This document shows positions 57,820 to 64,000 of a stretch of 64,000 bases of DNA, piece by piece. A program made the position numbers and the translations under genes. The DNA is from Niastella koreensis GR20-10 (GTDB taxonomy: Bacteria; Bacteroidota; Bacteroidia; Chitinophagales; Chitinophagaceae): positions 6,336,744 to 6,400,743 of the forward strand of contig NC_016609.1 of the NCBI RefSeq assembly GCF_000246855.1, written 5' to 3'. Numbering within the stretch: the stretch's first letter is position 1; each line of letters opens with the position of its first letter. A model generated the notes under the pieces. It ran no database searches. It was given only the letters and a program-made list of their open reading frames with translations, and was not told the origin of the DNA.

Positions 57820-58959
57820 TCAACGGAAAGCATCCGTTTCCGGATGAATCACGTCCTGCTTGTTGCGTAATGATCCGCCCGATTTGCCGGCCAGCACGGC
57901 TTTTATTTCTGCGATGATACTGAGCGCAATCTCTTCTGCTGTTTCGGCACCAATTTCCAAACCCACCGGTCCATAAATCGTATTCAATTGCGCCCCGCTT
58001 AACTGCATCCCTTCTCTATGCAATTCATCAAGCATCCGATCGAGCTTTTTCCTCGGCCCCAGTAAGCCAATGTACTTAACATTCCGCTGCAACAGTATTT
58101 TCAGCATGGCAAGATCGTAATTATAATTATGCGTCATCATTACAAAAACAGTCTGTTCATCAACAGGTATCTGGTCCAGTGCTTTTTCCGGTTTGCTAAC
58201 CAATACCTGGCAGGCACTGGCGAAACGTTCAGGCCTGGCGTATGTACTTCGGCCATCTACCACCCTAACCTCCCACCCTATGGCGCCTGCAATCTGCATC
58301 ATAGGTATGGCATCATTTCCTGCTCCTACCACTACCAATGAAACGGAGGGCTGTAAAAATTCGATGAACGCAGAAACCGATTTTTTTTCGCCGGCATAAT
58401 TTTTAAAAAAAGAAGACTGTTTCTGCATTGCCTCATGAACATCTTTCATTATAGCGTCGTGTAATTCCGGATATGGAATTGTTCCTGAGATATTTCCATT
58501 TTCTTCCAGGAGAAGGCAGGTCCCGGCCTGTTCGTTTTTCTTATCTTCCAATGAAAATAATGTCACCATAACCGATTTTTGCCTGAGCGCGATCATTTTG
58601 CGTAAAAGCTGGATGGGATTATTGTGATTATTGGGATCGACAGGTTCAAACAACACCTGGATAATACCGGCGCATCCTAATTGAATGCCTATAGTAGCAT
58701 CATCTTCGTCGGTAGTATCGTATGTTACCAACTTCGGTTGTTGCTGGGCCAATACCAGCATGGCCTTGCGCAAAGCATCTCCTTCCAGGCACCCGCCACT
58801 GATAGCACCGGTTAACCCGCCATCATCTGTCACCAACATGCGTGCGCCCGGCCGGCGATAAGAAGATCCATTCAAATGCACTACTGCAGCCAGGGCAGTT
58901 TTTTTTCCGGCGCGAATGGCCTCATCGTATGCTTTTACTATTTCACGAAGTTCTTTCAT
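57820..58959 (-). CDS. XdhC/CoxI family molybdenum-enzyme maturation protein
   Basis: ATG 58959 (379 residues; a TTG lies two codons earlier). The N-terminal XdhC_CoxI domain shows VVHLNGSSYRRPGARMLV (about 27-44) and GLTGAISGGCLEGD (about 49-62), the conserved Cys region. The C-terminal Rossmann domain has LVVVGAGNDAIPMMQIAGAI (about 208-227), FVMMTHNYNYDLAMLKIL and YIGLLGPRKK. The family hands sulfurated molybdenum cofactor to xanthine-dehydrogenase-type enzymes. It is the last gene in the cox cluster, 46 bases after the XdhC-YHS gene. Whether it serves as CoxF or CoxI cannot be decided from sequence. Confidence 0.88.
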   Translation of the reverse strand: MKELREIVKAYDEAIRAGKKTALAAVVHLNGSSYRRPGARMLVTDDGGLTGAISGGCLEGDALRKAMLVLAQQQPKLVTYDTTDEDDATIGIQLGCAGIIQVLFEPVDPNNHNNPIQLLRKMIALRQKSVMVTLFSLEDKKNEQAGTCLLLEENGNISGTIPYPELHDAIMKDVHEAMQKQSSFFKNYAGEKKSVSAFIEFLQPSVSLVVVGAGNDAIPMMQIAGAIGWEVRVVDGRSTYARPERFASACQVLVSKPEKALDQIPVDEQTVFVMMTHNYNYDLAMLKILLQRNVKYIGLLGPRKKLDRMLDELHREGMQLSGAQLNTIYGPVGLEIGAETAEEIALSIIAEIKAVLAGKSGGSLRNKQDVIHPETDAFR

Positions 58960-59005
58960 ATACAATGCTGTTCTTCTTTTTGTGAAGAACAGCTCTTTAA
59001 TTTTA

Positions 59006-60004
59006 TCAGGTGGAACTTTTTATTTTTTTCAAATATTTTTCCGGGTCCGCTTCAAATGCCACCTTGCATCCATCGCAACAGAAATACACTTTTTCTCCCT
59101 TGTAGTCAACGATATGCATAGGTTTATTCATATCTACCGGAATTCCACAAACCGGGTTGATATAATATTTTGGTGATGTCCCTGTTTCGGCTTTCGATTC
59201 ATCAAACCGGTCAAATAACCCCTGGCCTGGCGCGCTGTTCTGAACCTGTATCATTTCTGCCAGTATACTGATGGCCACTTCTTCAGGGCTTTTAGCGCAG
59301 ATATCAATACCCGCCGGTGATTTGATGGCGGCAATAGCATTCCTGTCAATTCCTGCATCAGCCAGTTGCTTTGCTATGGACGCCATTTTTTTTCTGCTGG
59401 CAACGAACCCTACATAGGCGCTTTCCTTTTTTAATGCCTCCTCCAACGCCTTTTCGTCCTGGTCGCCCTGTGTAGCCACTACAATGAACGAAGATGGTGT
59501 TGTTTTCACATTCGCCAGGCTGATTTGAGTGATCAATTCATCCACGTTTTCATATGTTTGAAGATTGGCGCCCTGTGCCACACCGGTGATGCGATAGCCG
59601 GCAACATGAGCCAGTTTCACCAGTGACTTTGCAATAGCAGATTTTCCAAACACTACCAGGTGTGGTTGCGGCATCACCGGTTCAATAAATATTTCTATCG
59701 TTCCATCGCTCTGACAGGTCATTTCATATACTTTAACGCCAGGGTGTTTCAATGGCAGGTTTGATTTTCCGATTATTACAGTCCTCGGCTCACCGCTTTT
59801 CATAGCATCTTCCGCTTCCCTGATAACGATGCCCTGAACACAACCGCCACCCACCCAGCCCAGGATCTCGCCAAATTTATTTACCAATGCCTTATCGCCT
59901 GCTTTACCGCTGCTGGGCGCTTCCCGCCTGATAACAGTGGCCATAGCAAACGGCTCATGCTTTTTTTTCAGCTCAAGTGCATATTCTAAAAATTTGTCAA
60001 ACAT
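59006..60004 (-). CDS. XdhC/CoxF-like maturation protein fused to a YHS metal-binding domain
   Basis: ATG 60004 (332 residues) overlaps the coxE stop by eight bases; the open frame starts six codons earlier. N-terminal XdhC domain: MATVIRREAPSSGKAGDKAL (about 21-40) and GWVGGGCVQGIV. Rossmann part: LVVFGKSAIAKSLVKLAHVA (about 134-153), FIVVATQGDQDEKAL, YVGFVASRKK. From about 280 a YHS/TRASH domain is joined: NPVCGIPVDMNKPMHIVDY then KVYFCCDGCKVAFEADPEKY, with Cys in the C-G-I-P-V and F-C-C-D-G-C positions. YHS domains bind soft metals. Placed right after coxE, it is a candidate for copper insertion into CO dehydrogenase. Confidence 0.87.
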   Translation of the reverse strand: MFDKFLEYALELKKKHEPFAMATVIRREAPSSGKAGDKALVNKFGEILGWVGGGCVQGIVIREAEDAMKSGEPRTVIIGKSNLPLKHPGVKVYEMTCQSDGTIEIFIEPVMPQPHLVVFGKSAIAKSLVKLAHVAGYRITGVAQGANLQTYENVDELITQISLANVKTTPSSFIVVATQGDQDEKALEEALKKESAYVGFVASRKKMASIAKQLADAGIDRNAIAAIKSPAGIDICAKSPEEVAISILAEMIQVQNSAPGQGLFDRFDESKAETGTSPKYYINPVCGIPVDMNKPMHIVDYKGEKVYFCCDGCKVAFEADPEKYLKKIKSST

Positions 60005-61136
60005 TTGCCAAAATATTTTCAAGCTCTAATAAACTTTCAAGGCTATGTGCTGAACGAAAGTCATCTATTTGGGAAAGCGCAGCCTTCATACCTCTCGCTT
60101 CGGGTGCATATCCCTTCATTCCTTTTAAAGGATTCATCCAGATTATTTTTCTCGCTCTTTTATGTATTTTAATCATTTCCTGCTCAAGCAGGGCAGGTTC
60201 GCCGGTGTCTAATCCATCACTTAATATGAGTACCACAGGCGATCCGTTCAGCAGCATTTTCCCATATTTGTTGTTGAATTCAGCCAGGCATTCACCTATT
60301 CGTGTGCCGCTGCTCCAATTATTAGCCTGTTCGCTTATAGAAACCAAAACAGTGTCGAGACGGTTTGACTGTAACGATTTGCTGATCCTTATCAGGGAAG
60401 TACTAAACACAAATGCTTCCAGTTGCCTGAAACAGGCACGCAATGCATAAATAAAACGAAGCAGCCAATAACTGTATTTATCCATTGAGCCGCTTACATC
60501 CAGCAGAACGATCAGCCGTTGTTTTTGAGGCTTCTGAGCTCTTCTGAATAATTCCATTGGTTCACCGCCGTAGCCGATGCTTCGCCTGATCGTACGACGG
60601 AGGCTGATCTGTCCTTTATTACGATCTTCTTTCATCCGCCTGCGTAACCGTAATGCCATTTGCATAAACAGTTTCATGGCTATCTTTTCGAGCAAGGCAG
60701 CATCCATTTCGTTCAACCTGGAAAGATCTGTGCGCATCAATCGCTCAGTTCTATTGGCACCTGAAATGGTGCGGCCTTCTTCCTCGTCGGCAGCTGTTTT
60801 TCCGAAGCCGAGCATCACCAGGGAGGCAACGGCCTTTTTTTCAAAAGATCCCTGCCGGGAAGTTCTATTCTTTCTTTCCTGCAGATCTAAAGGGTTGGTA
60901 TCCCAGTAAAGAAGAAATAATTTCTCAAATGCCTCTCTTTCTTCCGGCGAAGTACAAAAGATCGCTTTCAATACATATTTAAAACTGTTCCTGTCACCCA
61001 TTAAACCTTCATTTAAACAGCGTAGAGCATCCTGTGTTTCCTGTATACCCACATTAAGGCCCTGGGCCCTGGCATATTGTCCAAAGGCCACAATGCTTTC
61101 CGCAATACTGTTTGTTTGAAATGCCTGTTGTTTCAT
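59997..61136 (-). CDS. coxE: VWA-domain protein, CoxE type
   Basis: 379 residues. The N-terminal helical half (about 1-190) has TNSIAESIVAFGQYARAQGL and a charged region (RMKEDRNKGQISLRRTIRRS). From about 205 a von Willebrand A domain begins: RLIVLLDVSGSMDKYSYWLL with an intact MIDAS DxSxS, then VFSTSLIRISKSLQ, WSSGTRIGECLAEFN (MIDAS Thr) and LILSDGLDTGEPALL. In Oligotropha CoxE takes part, with CoxF, in copper insertion into the [CuSMoO2] site. It overlaps both neighbours (4 bases with coxD, 8 with the XdhC-YHS gene). Confidence 0.9.
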   Translation of the reverse strand: MKQQAFQTNSIAESIVAFGQYARAQGLNVGIQETQDALRCLNEGLMGDRNSFKYVLKAIFCTSPEEREAFEKLFLLYWDTNPLDLQERKNRTSRQGSFEKKAVASLVMLGFGKTAADEEEGRTISGANRTERLMRTDLSRLNEMDAALLEKIAMKLFMQMALRLRRRMKEDRNKGQISLRRTIRRSIGYGGEPMELFRRAQKPQKQRLIVLLDVSGSMDKYSYWLLRFIYALRACFRQLEAFVFSTSLIRISKSLQSNRLDTVLVSISEQANNWSSGTRIGECLAEFNNKYGKMLLNGSPVVLILSDGLDTGEPALLEQEMIKIHKRARKIIWMNPLKGMKGYAPEARGMKAALSQIDDFRSAHSLESLLELENILANV

Positions 61137-62023
61137 GATGCGGCAAATTCATTTTTCACCTGGTTTATATCATCTACGGATTTCAGAACAGCTCCCAGCG
61201 TTTGTACAAATGCTTTTGCATTCATTTCCCTGTAACCCAGCGCCACCAAACTTTCTGCCCAGTCTATCGTTTCACTTACGCCGGGCGTTTTTTCCAGTTT
61301 ACGTTTCCTGAATTCCTGTACATAGCCAACCACCTGTTGCAATAAAAGCTGCTCAATTCCGGGCAATCTTTTATTTACGATCAGCATTTCCTTTTCAAGG
61401 TCCGGGTAATCGATCCAGTGATACAGGCAGCGGCGTTTTAATGCGTCACTCAATTCACGGGTCCGGTTCGATGTAAGGATCACGTATGGTTTATGTTTCG
61501 CCTTAAGCGTACCCAACTCCGGTATACTGATCTGGAATACAGATAACAGTTCAAGCAGAAAAGCTTCAAATTCTTCATCGCTTCTGTCGATCTCGTCTAT
61601 TAATAAAACAGGTGCTTTTCTTTTTTCCATGATGCTTTGCAATAATGGCCGCATCAGTAAGTACTCCTGGCTGAAAATGTGATGTGCTTTTTCTTCCACA
61701 GAAAGACCGGCGCCTTCCTGGAGCTTTATACCAAGCAATTGTTTTTGATAATTCCATTCGTAAACAGCTGCATTGATATCCAGGCCTTCGTAGCATTGAA
61801 GCCTTATAAGCCTGGTTTCGAGCAATTGCGACAACACAACGGCAATTTCAGTTTTTCCCACTCCGGGCGGTCCTTCCAGCAACAATGGCTTTCGAAGCCT
61901 GAGCAACAGGAACAGGGCTGTGGCAAATTCCTCATCAGCCACGTACTGGTGTTTCTCCAACGCTTCGATTATTTCACGCGGACTACTAATCGACTGCACA
62001 GGTTTACGATTTTTTACCTCCAA
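61133..62023 (-). CDS. coxD: MoxR-type AAA+ ATPase, CoxD type
   Basis: The frame starts at TTG 62023 inside the end of coxG (20-base overlap), preceded by AAAGGA; GTG 61999 is an alternative start. The product (296 residues) has Walker A EGPPGVGKTEI (about 53-63), Walker B VLLIDEIDRSDEEF (about 139-152), sensor 1 YVILTSNRTRELSDAL (about 180) and the arginine finger region LKRRCLYHWIDYP. The MoxR/CoxD chaperone works with a VWA protein; in Oligotropha CoxD is needed for sulfuration of the molybdenum centre. It is followed directly by coxE. Confidence 0.9.
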   Translation of the reverse strand: MEVKNRKPVQSISSPREIIEALEKHQYVADEEFATALFLLLRLRKPLLLEGPPGVGKTEIAVVLSQLLETRLIRLQCYEGLDINAAVYEWNYQKQLLGIKLQEGAGLSVEEKAHHIFSQEYLLMRPLLQSIMEKRKAPVLLIDEIDRSDEEFEAFLLELLSVFQISIPELGTLKAKHKPYVILTSNRTRELSDALKRRCLYHWIDYPDLEKEMLIVNKRLPGIEQLLLQQVVGYVQEFRKRKLEKTPGVSETIDWAESLVALGYREMNAKAFVQTLGAVLKSVDDINQVKNEFAAS

Positions 62024-62534
62024 ATATTCCTTTGATCATGCTTCCTGCTATTGAGCCTGCATGCAGGGAGCTGTCAACTTCCTTTCCGGAAAGCTGAGCT
62101 TTGAAATTATTTACAAACTGGTCAAACACCTGGTTGCTGACATCATTTATCAGCCTGCTGCCAAGCTGGGCCAGCATGCCGGTAATGCTCAATTCCATTG
62201 AAATATTCACTTCGGTGCCTCCATCCTTTTCGGCCAGTGTTCCATTCATCAGCATTTCAGCGCTTCCTTTTCCTTTGGTATCGGTACCGGTTCCCTTCAA
62301 GGTCATTTTATGAGCAGCCACATCTCTTTCCGTGAATGTGATCAGTCCGCCATAACTGGCTTTCACAGGACCGAATTTCAGTTGCACTTCACCTTTGAAA
62401 TTGTTGTCGTCTATTTTTTCAGTCAGTGAGGCGCCGGGCACACAAACGATCACCTTTTCGGGAGTGGTAAGATTGGCCCACACATTCCCGATGCTATGTT
62501 CCACATGAAATGTTCTTGTGATTGTTGTATTCAT
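62004..62534 (-). CDS. coxG: CoxG family SRPBCC protein
   Basis: ATG 62534 (176 residues) gives MNTTITRTFHVEHSIGNVWA; the open frame extends 11 codons upstream. The SRPBCC/CoxG fold is shown by VWANLTTPEKVIVCVPGASL (about 18-37), GEVQLKFGPVKASYGGLI (about 48-65) and LKGTGTDTKGKGSAEMLM, the DTKGxGxA motif of CoxG. The C-terminal helix (about 130-176) ends GIFGGKKS. CoxG is proposed to recruit CO dehydrogenase to the membrane and quinone. It is 13 bases after the coxL stop, in the same unit. Confidence 0.92.
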   Translation of the reverse strand: MNTTITRTFHVEHSIGNVWANLTTPEKVIVCVPGASLTEKIDDNNFKGEVQLKFGPVKASYGGLITFTERDVAAHKMTLKGTGTDTKGKGSAEMLMNGTLAEKDGGTEVNISMELSITGMLAQLGSRLINDVSNQVFDQFVNNFKAQLSGKEVDSSLHAGSIAGSMIKGIFGGKKS

Positions 62535-62547
62535 AACTACAAACGTT

Positions 62548-64000
62548 TTATTTATCGTATGCCCCATGTTCCTTCAGGGCCTTCCACACTTTATAAGGTG
62601 TGATTGGAATATCAATGTGCGTAATGCCAAAAGGCGACAATGCATCGATGATGGCATTGGCAATTGCCGGCGGACCACCTACTGTAGGCGATTCGCCCAC
62701 ACCTTTTGCACCAATGGGGTGGTGAGGCGATGGTGTACAAATGTGACCGGTTTCCCACTTCGGCGATTCAACCGCTGTTGGTACCAGGTAATCCATCAGT
62801 GTACCATTAAGAATATTGCCTTCCTCGTCATAAATCAACTCTTCGTACATAGCCGGAGCTATGGCTTGAGTAAGGCCGCCATGCACCTGTCCCTGTACGA
62901 TCATGGGGTTGATAATATTGCCGCAATCGTCAATAGCAACAAACCGCCGAACATGAATGGCGCCTGTTTCCTTATCAATATCCACCACACAGATGTAAGC
63001 GCCGGAAGGAAAAGTAAGATTTGGAGGATCGTAATAATTCGTTGCTTCGAAGCCGGCTTCCATGCCTTGCGGGTGGTTGGTGTAAGCTGCGAAAACAATT
63101 TCCTGAATGGTCTTTGCCTTTTCCGGAGCACCTTTTACAAAGAACTTACCTGGTTCCCACTCAAGATCTTCTTCACTTACTTCAAGCAGGTAGGCAGCGA
63201 TCTTGCGTGCCTTATCGCGAAGCTTCCGGGAGGCTATCGCAGCAGCTGCACCTGCTGTAGGTGTACTGCGGCTGGCATAGGTACCAAGACCGTAAGGTGC
63301 GGTATCGGTATCACCTTCTTCAACCTGGATGTTCTCTGCAGGGATCCCTAATTCTTCTGCAATAATTTGGGCGTATGTTGTTTCATGGCCCTGGCCCTGT
63401 GATTTGGTGCCAAATCGTGCAATGGCTTTGCCGGTGGGGTGTACCCTTATTTCGGCACTATCGAACATTTTTATACCAAGGATATCAAAATCTTTAGAAG
63501 GACCGGCGCCCACAATCTCTGTGAATGTCGAAATGCCAATACCCATCAATTCACCACGGGCCCGTTTTTCGGCCTGTTCTTTACGCAAGGCGGCATAGCC
63601 AACAACATCCATTGCTTTTTGCAACCCCGCCTGATAGTTACCGCTGTCATAGACCCAGCCGGTAGGGGAATGCCATGGAAAGTCTTCCTTCTTTATAAAA
63701 TTCTGCATCCGGATGTCTGCCGGGTCTTTACCAACTTTCATGGCAAACAGGTCTGTGAGCCGTTCAATGGCCTGCACTGCTTCTGTTACCCGGAAGGAGC
63801 AACGGTAAGCCACACCGCCGGGCGGTTTGTTGGTATATACGGCATCCGCTTCGGCGAATGCCGTAGCATAATCATAAGAGCCTGTACAAATAGAGAACAT
63901 GCCGGCCGGAAATTTTGATGGATTGGCAGCGGCGTCTGTGTACCCATGGTCGGCGAGCACTTTAAAACGGGTGGCAAGGATCCTGCCTGCTTTTGTACCG
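62548..64000 (-). CDS. coxL: form I aerobic CO dehydrogenase large subunit (5' part outside window)
   Basis: The frame is open to the right edge of the window: upstream of the apparent GTG at 63960 it continues in frame (AGRILATRFK), so the window holds the last 484 codons of a gene normally about 800 long. The active-site loop GGVAYRCSFRVTEA is present, with the Cys codon at 63799-63801; VAYRCSFR is the signature of form I enzymes whose Cys binds copper. Other matches to Oligotropha CoxL are VGAGPSKDFDILGIKMFDS, QGQGHETTYAQIIAEELGIP, VEEGDTDTAPYGLGTYASRS and GAKGVGESPTVGG, in which the Glu (codon 62692-62694) is the catalytic base. It should oxidise CO to CO2 and pass electrons to CoxS/CoxM, which would lie beyond the edge. 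Confidence 0.93.
   Translation of the reverse strand, partial: GTKAGRILATRFKVLADHGYTDAAANPSKFPAGMFSICTGSYDYATAFAEADAVYTNKPPGGVAYRCSFRVTEAVQAIERLTDLFAMKVGKDPADIRMQNFIKKEDFPWHSPTGWVYDSGNYQAGLQKAMDVVGYAALRKEQAEKRARGELMGIGISTFTEIVGAGPSKDFDILGIKMFDSAEIRVHPTGKAIARFGTKSQGQGHETTYAQIIAEELGIPAENIQVEEGDTDTAPYGLGTYASRSTPTAGAAAAIASRKLRDKARKIAAYLLEVSEEDLEWEPGKFFVKGAPEKAKTIQEIVFAAYTNHPQGMEAGFEATNYYDPPNLTFPSGAYICVVDIDKETGAIHVRRFVAIDDCGNIINPMIVQGQVHGGLTQAIAPAMYEELIYDEEGNILNGTLMDYLVPTAVESPKWETGHICTPSPHHPIGAKGVGESPTVGGPPAIANAIIDALSPFGITHIDIPITPYKVWKALKEHGAYDK

Noticed and set aside
59006-60004. Possibility that the YHS part is a frameshift join of two genes
   Set aside because: The frame is continuous from the XdhC Rossmann part through YHS with no stop, and the following gene has its own start 40 bases later.
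62548-64000. Reading the large subunit as xanthine dehydrogenase or form II
   Set aside because: The AYRCSFR loop and the surrounding residues match form I CoxL; form II has AYRGAGR and xanthine dehydrogenases lack the Cys.

Overview
The window is chromosomal DNA from a member of the Bacteroidota, most likely the family Chitinophagaceae (Niastella or Chitinophaga type). The evidence is a type IX secretion C-terminal sorting domain, a PorD-type gene, promoters of the TTTG-N17-21-TAnnTTTG form, Bacteroidota-only families (DUF4835, DUF4296, DUF4476, the TPM/LemA cluster), OmpA proteins with thrombospondin type 3 repeats, and a Chitinophagaceae-like 16S rRNA. The genus is an inference.

Layout. 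1-5.7 kb (minus): bamD-rpoZ, then coaBC-porD-DUF4296 lipoprotein with overlapping genes, and an OmpA-family porin. 5.8-8.6 kb (plus): a long-chain polyprenyl diphosphate synthase and recJ. 8.9-16.1 kb (plus): an AraC regulator followed by a complete RND efflux set (adaptor, pump, outer membrane factor). 16.2-18.7 kb (minus): htpG and a small membrane protein. 19.2-24.2 kb (plus): a 1661-residue secreted protein with a PHP phosphoesterase domain and a T9SS sorting domain. 24.7-26.6 kb (plus): rpsF-rpsR-rplI and an RRM protein. 27.1-29.5 kb (plus): a GpgS-like glycosyltransferase fused to a HAD phosphatase, then a double universal stress protein. 30-33.9 kb (minus): two DUF1080 domains in one protein, a Tat-exported Gfo/Idh/MocA oxidoreductase, and ApbE. 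34.2-40.1 kb (minus): a complete rRNA operon, 16S-tRNA-Ile-tRNA-Ala-(tRNA pseudogene)-23S-5S, with three tandem promoters. 40.2-54 kb: truA, a DUF4476 protein, an M1 aminopeptidase, a lemA operon with three TPM proteins, a PQQ-type sugar dehydrogenase, two paralogous lipoproteins, and gap-pgk. 54.2-55.2 kb: an orphan exported protein and two identical tRNA-Glu genes. 55.7-57.7 kb (plus): two small c-type cytochromes around a porin. 57.8-64 kb (minus): a cox-type cluster, coxL (cut by the window edge)-coxG-coxD-coxE-XdhC/YHS-XdhC.

The most notable content is the right end. The large subunit has the VAYRCSFR loop that marks form I (true) aerobic CO dehydrogenase, and it is followed by the maturation genes known to build the [CuSMoO2] centre. 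One of the two XdhC-like proteins carries a C-terminal YHS metal-binding domain, a plausible copper-delivery fusion. Other items of interest are the glycosyltransferase-HAD fusion, a tRNA pseudogene inside the rRNA spacer, three tandem rRNA promoters, intercistronic hairpins in gap-pgk and in the lemA-TPM operon, two probable leaderless mRNAs, and a dispersed family of short degenerate intergenic repeats.
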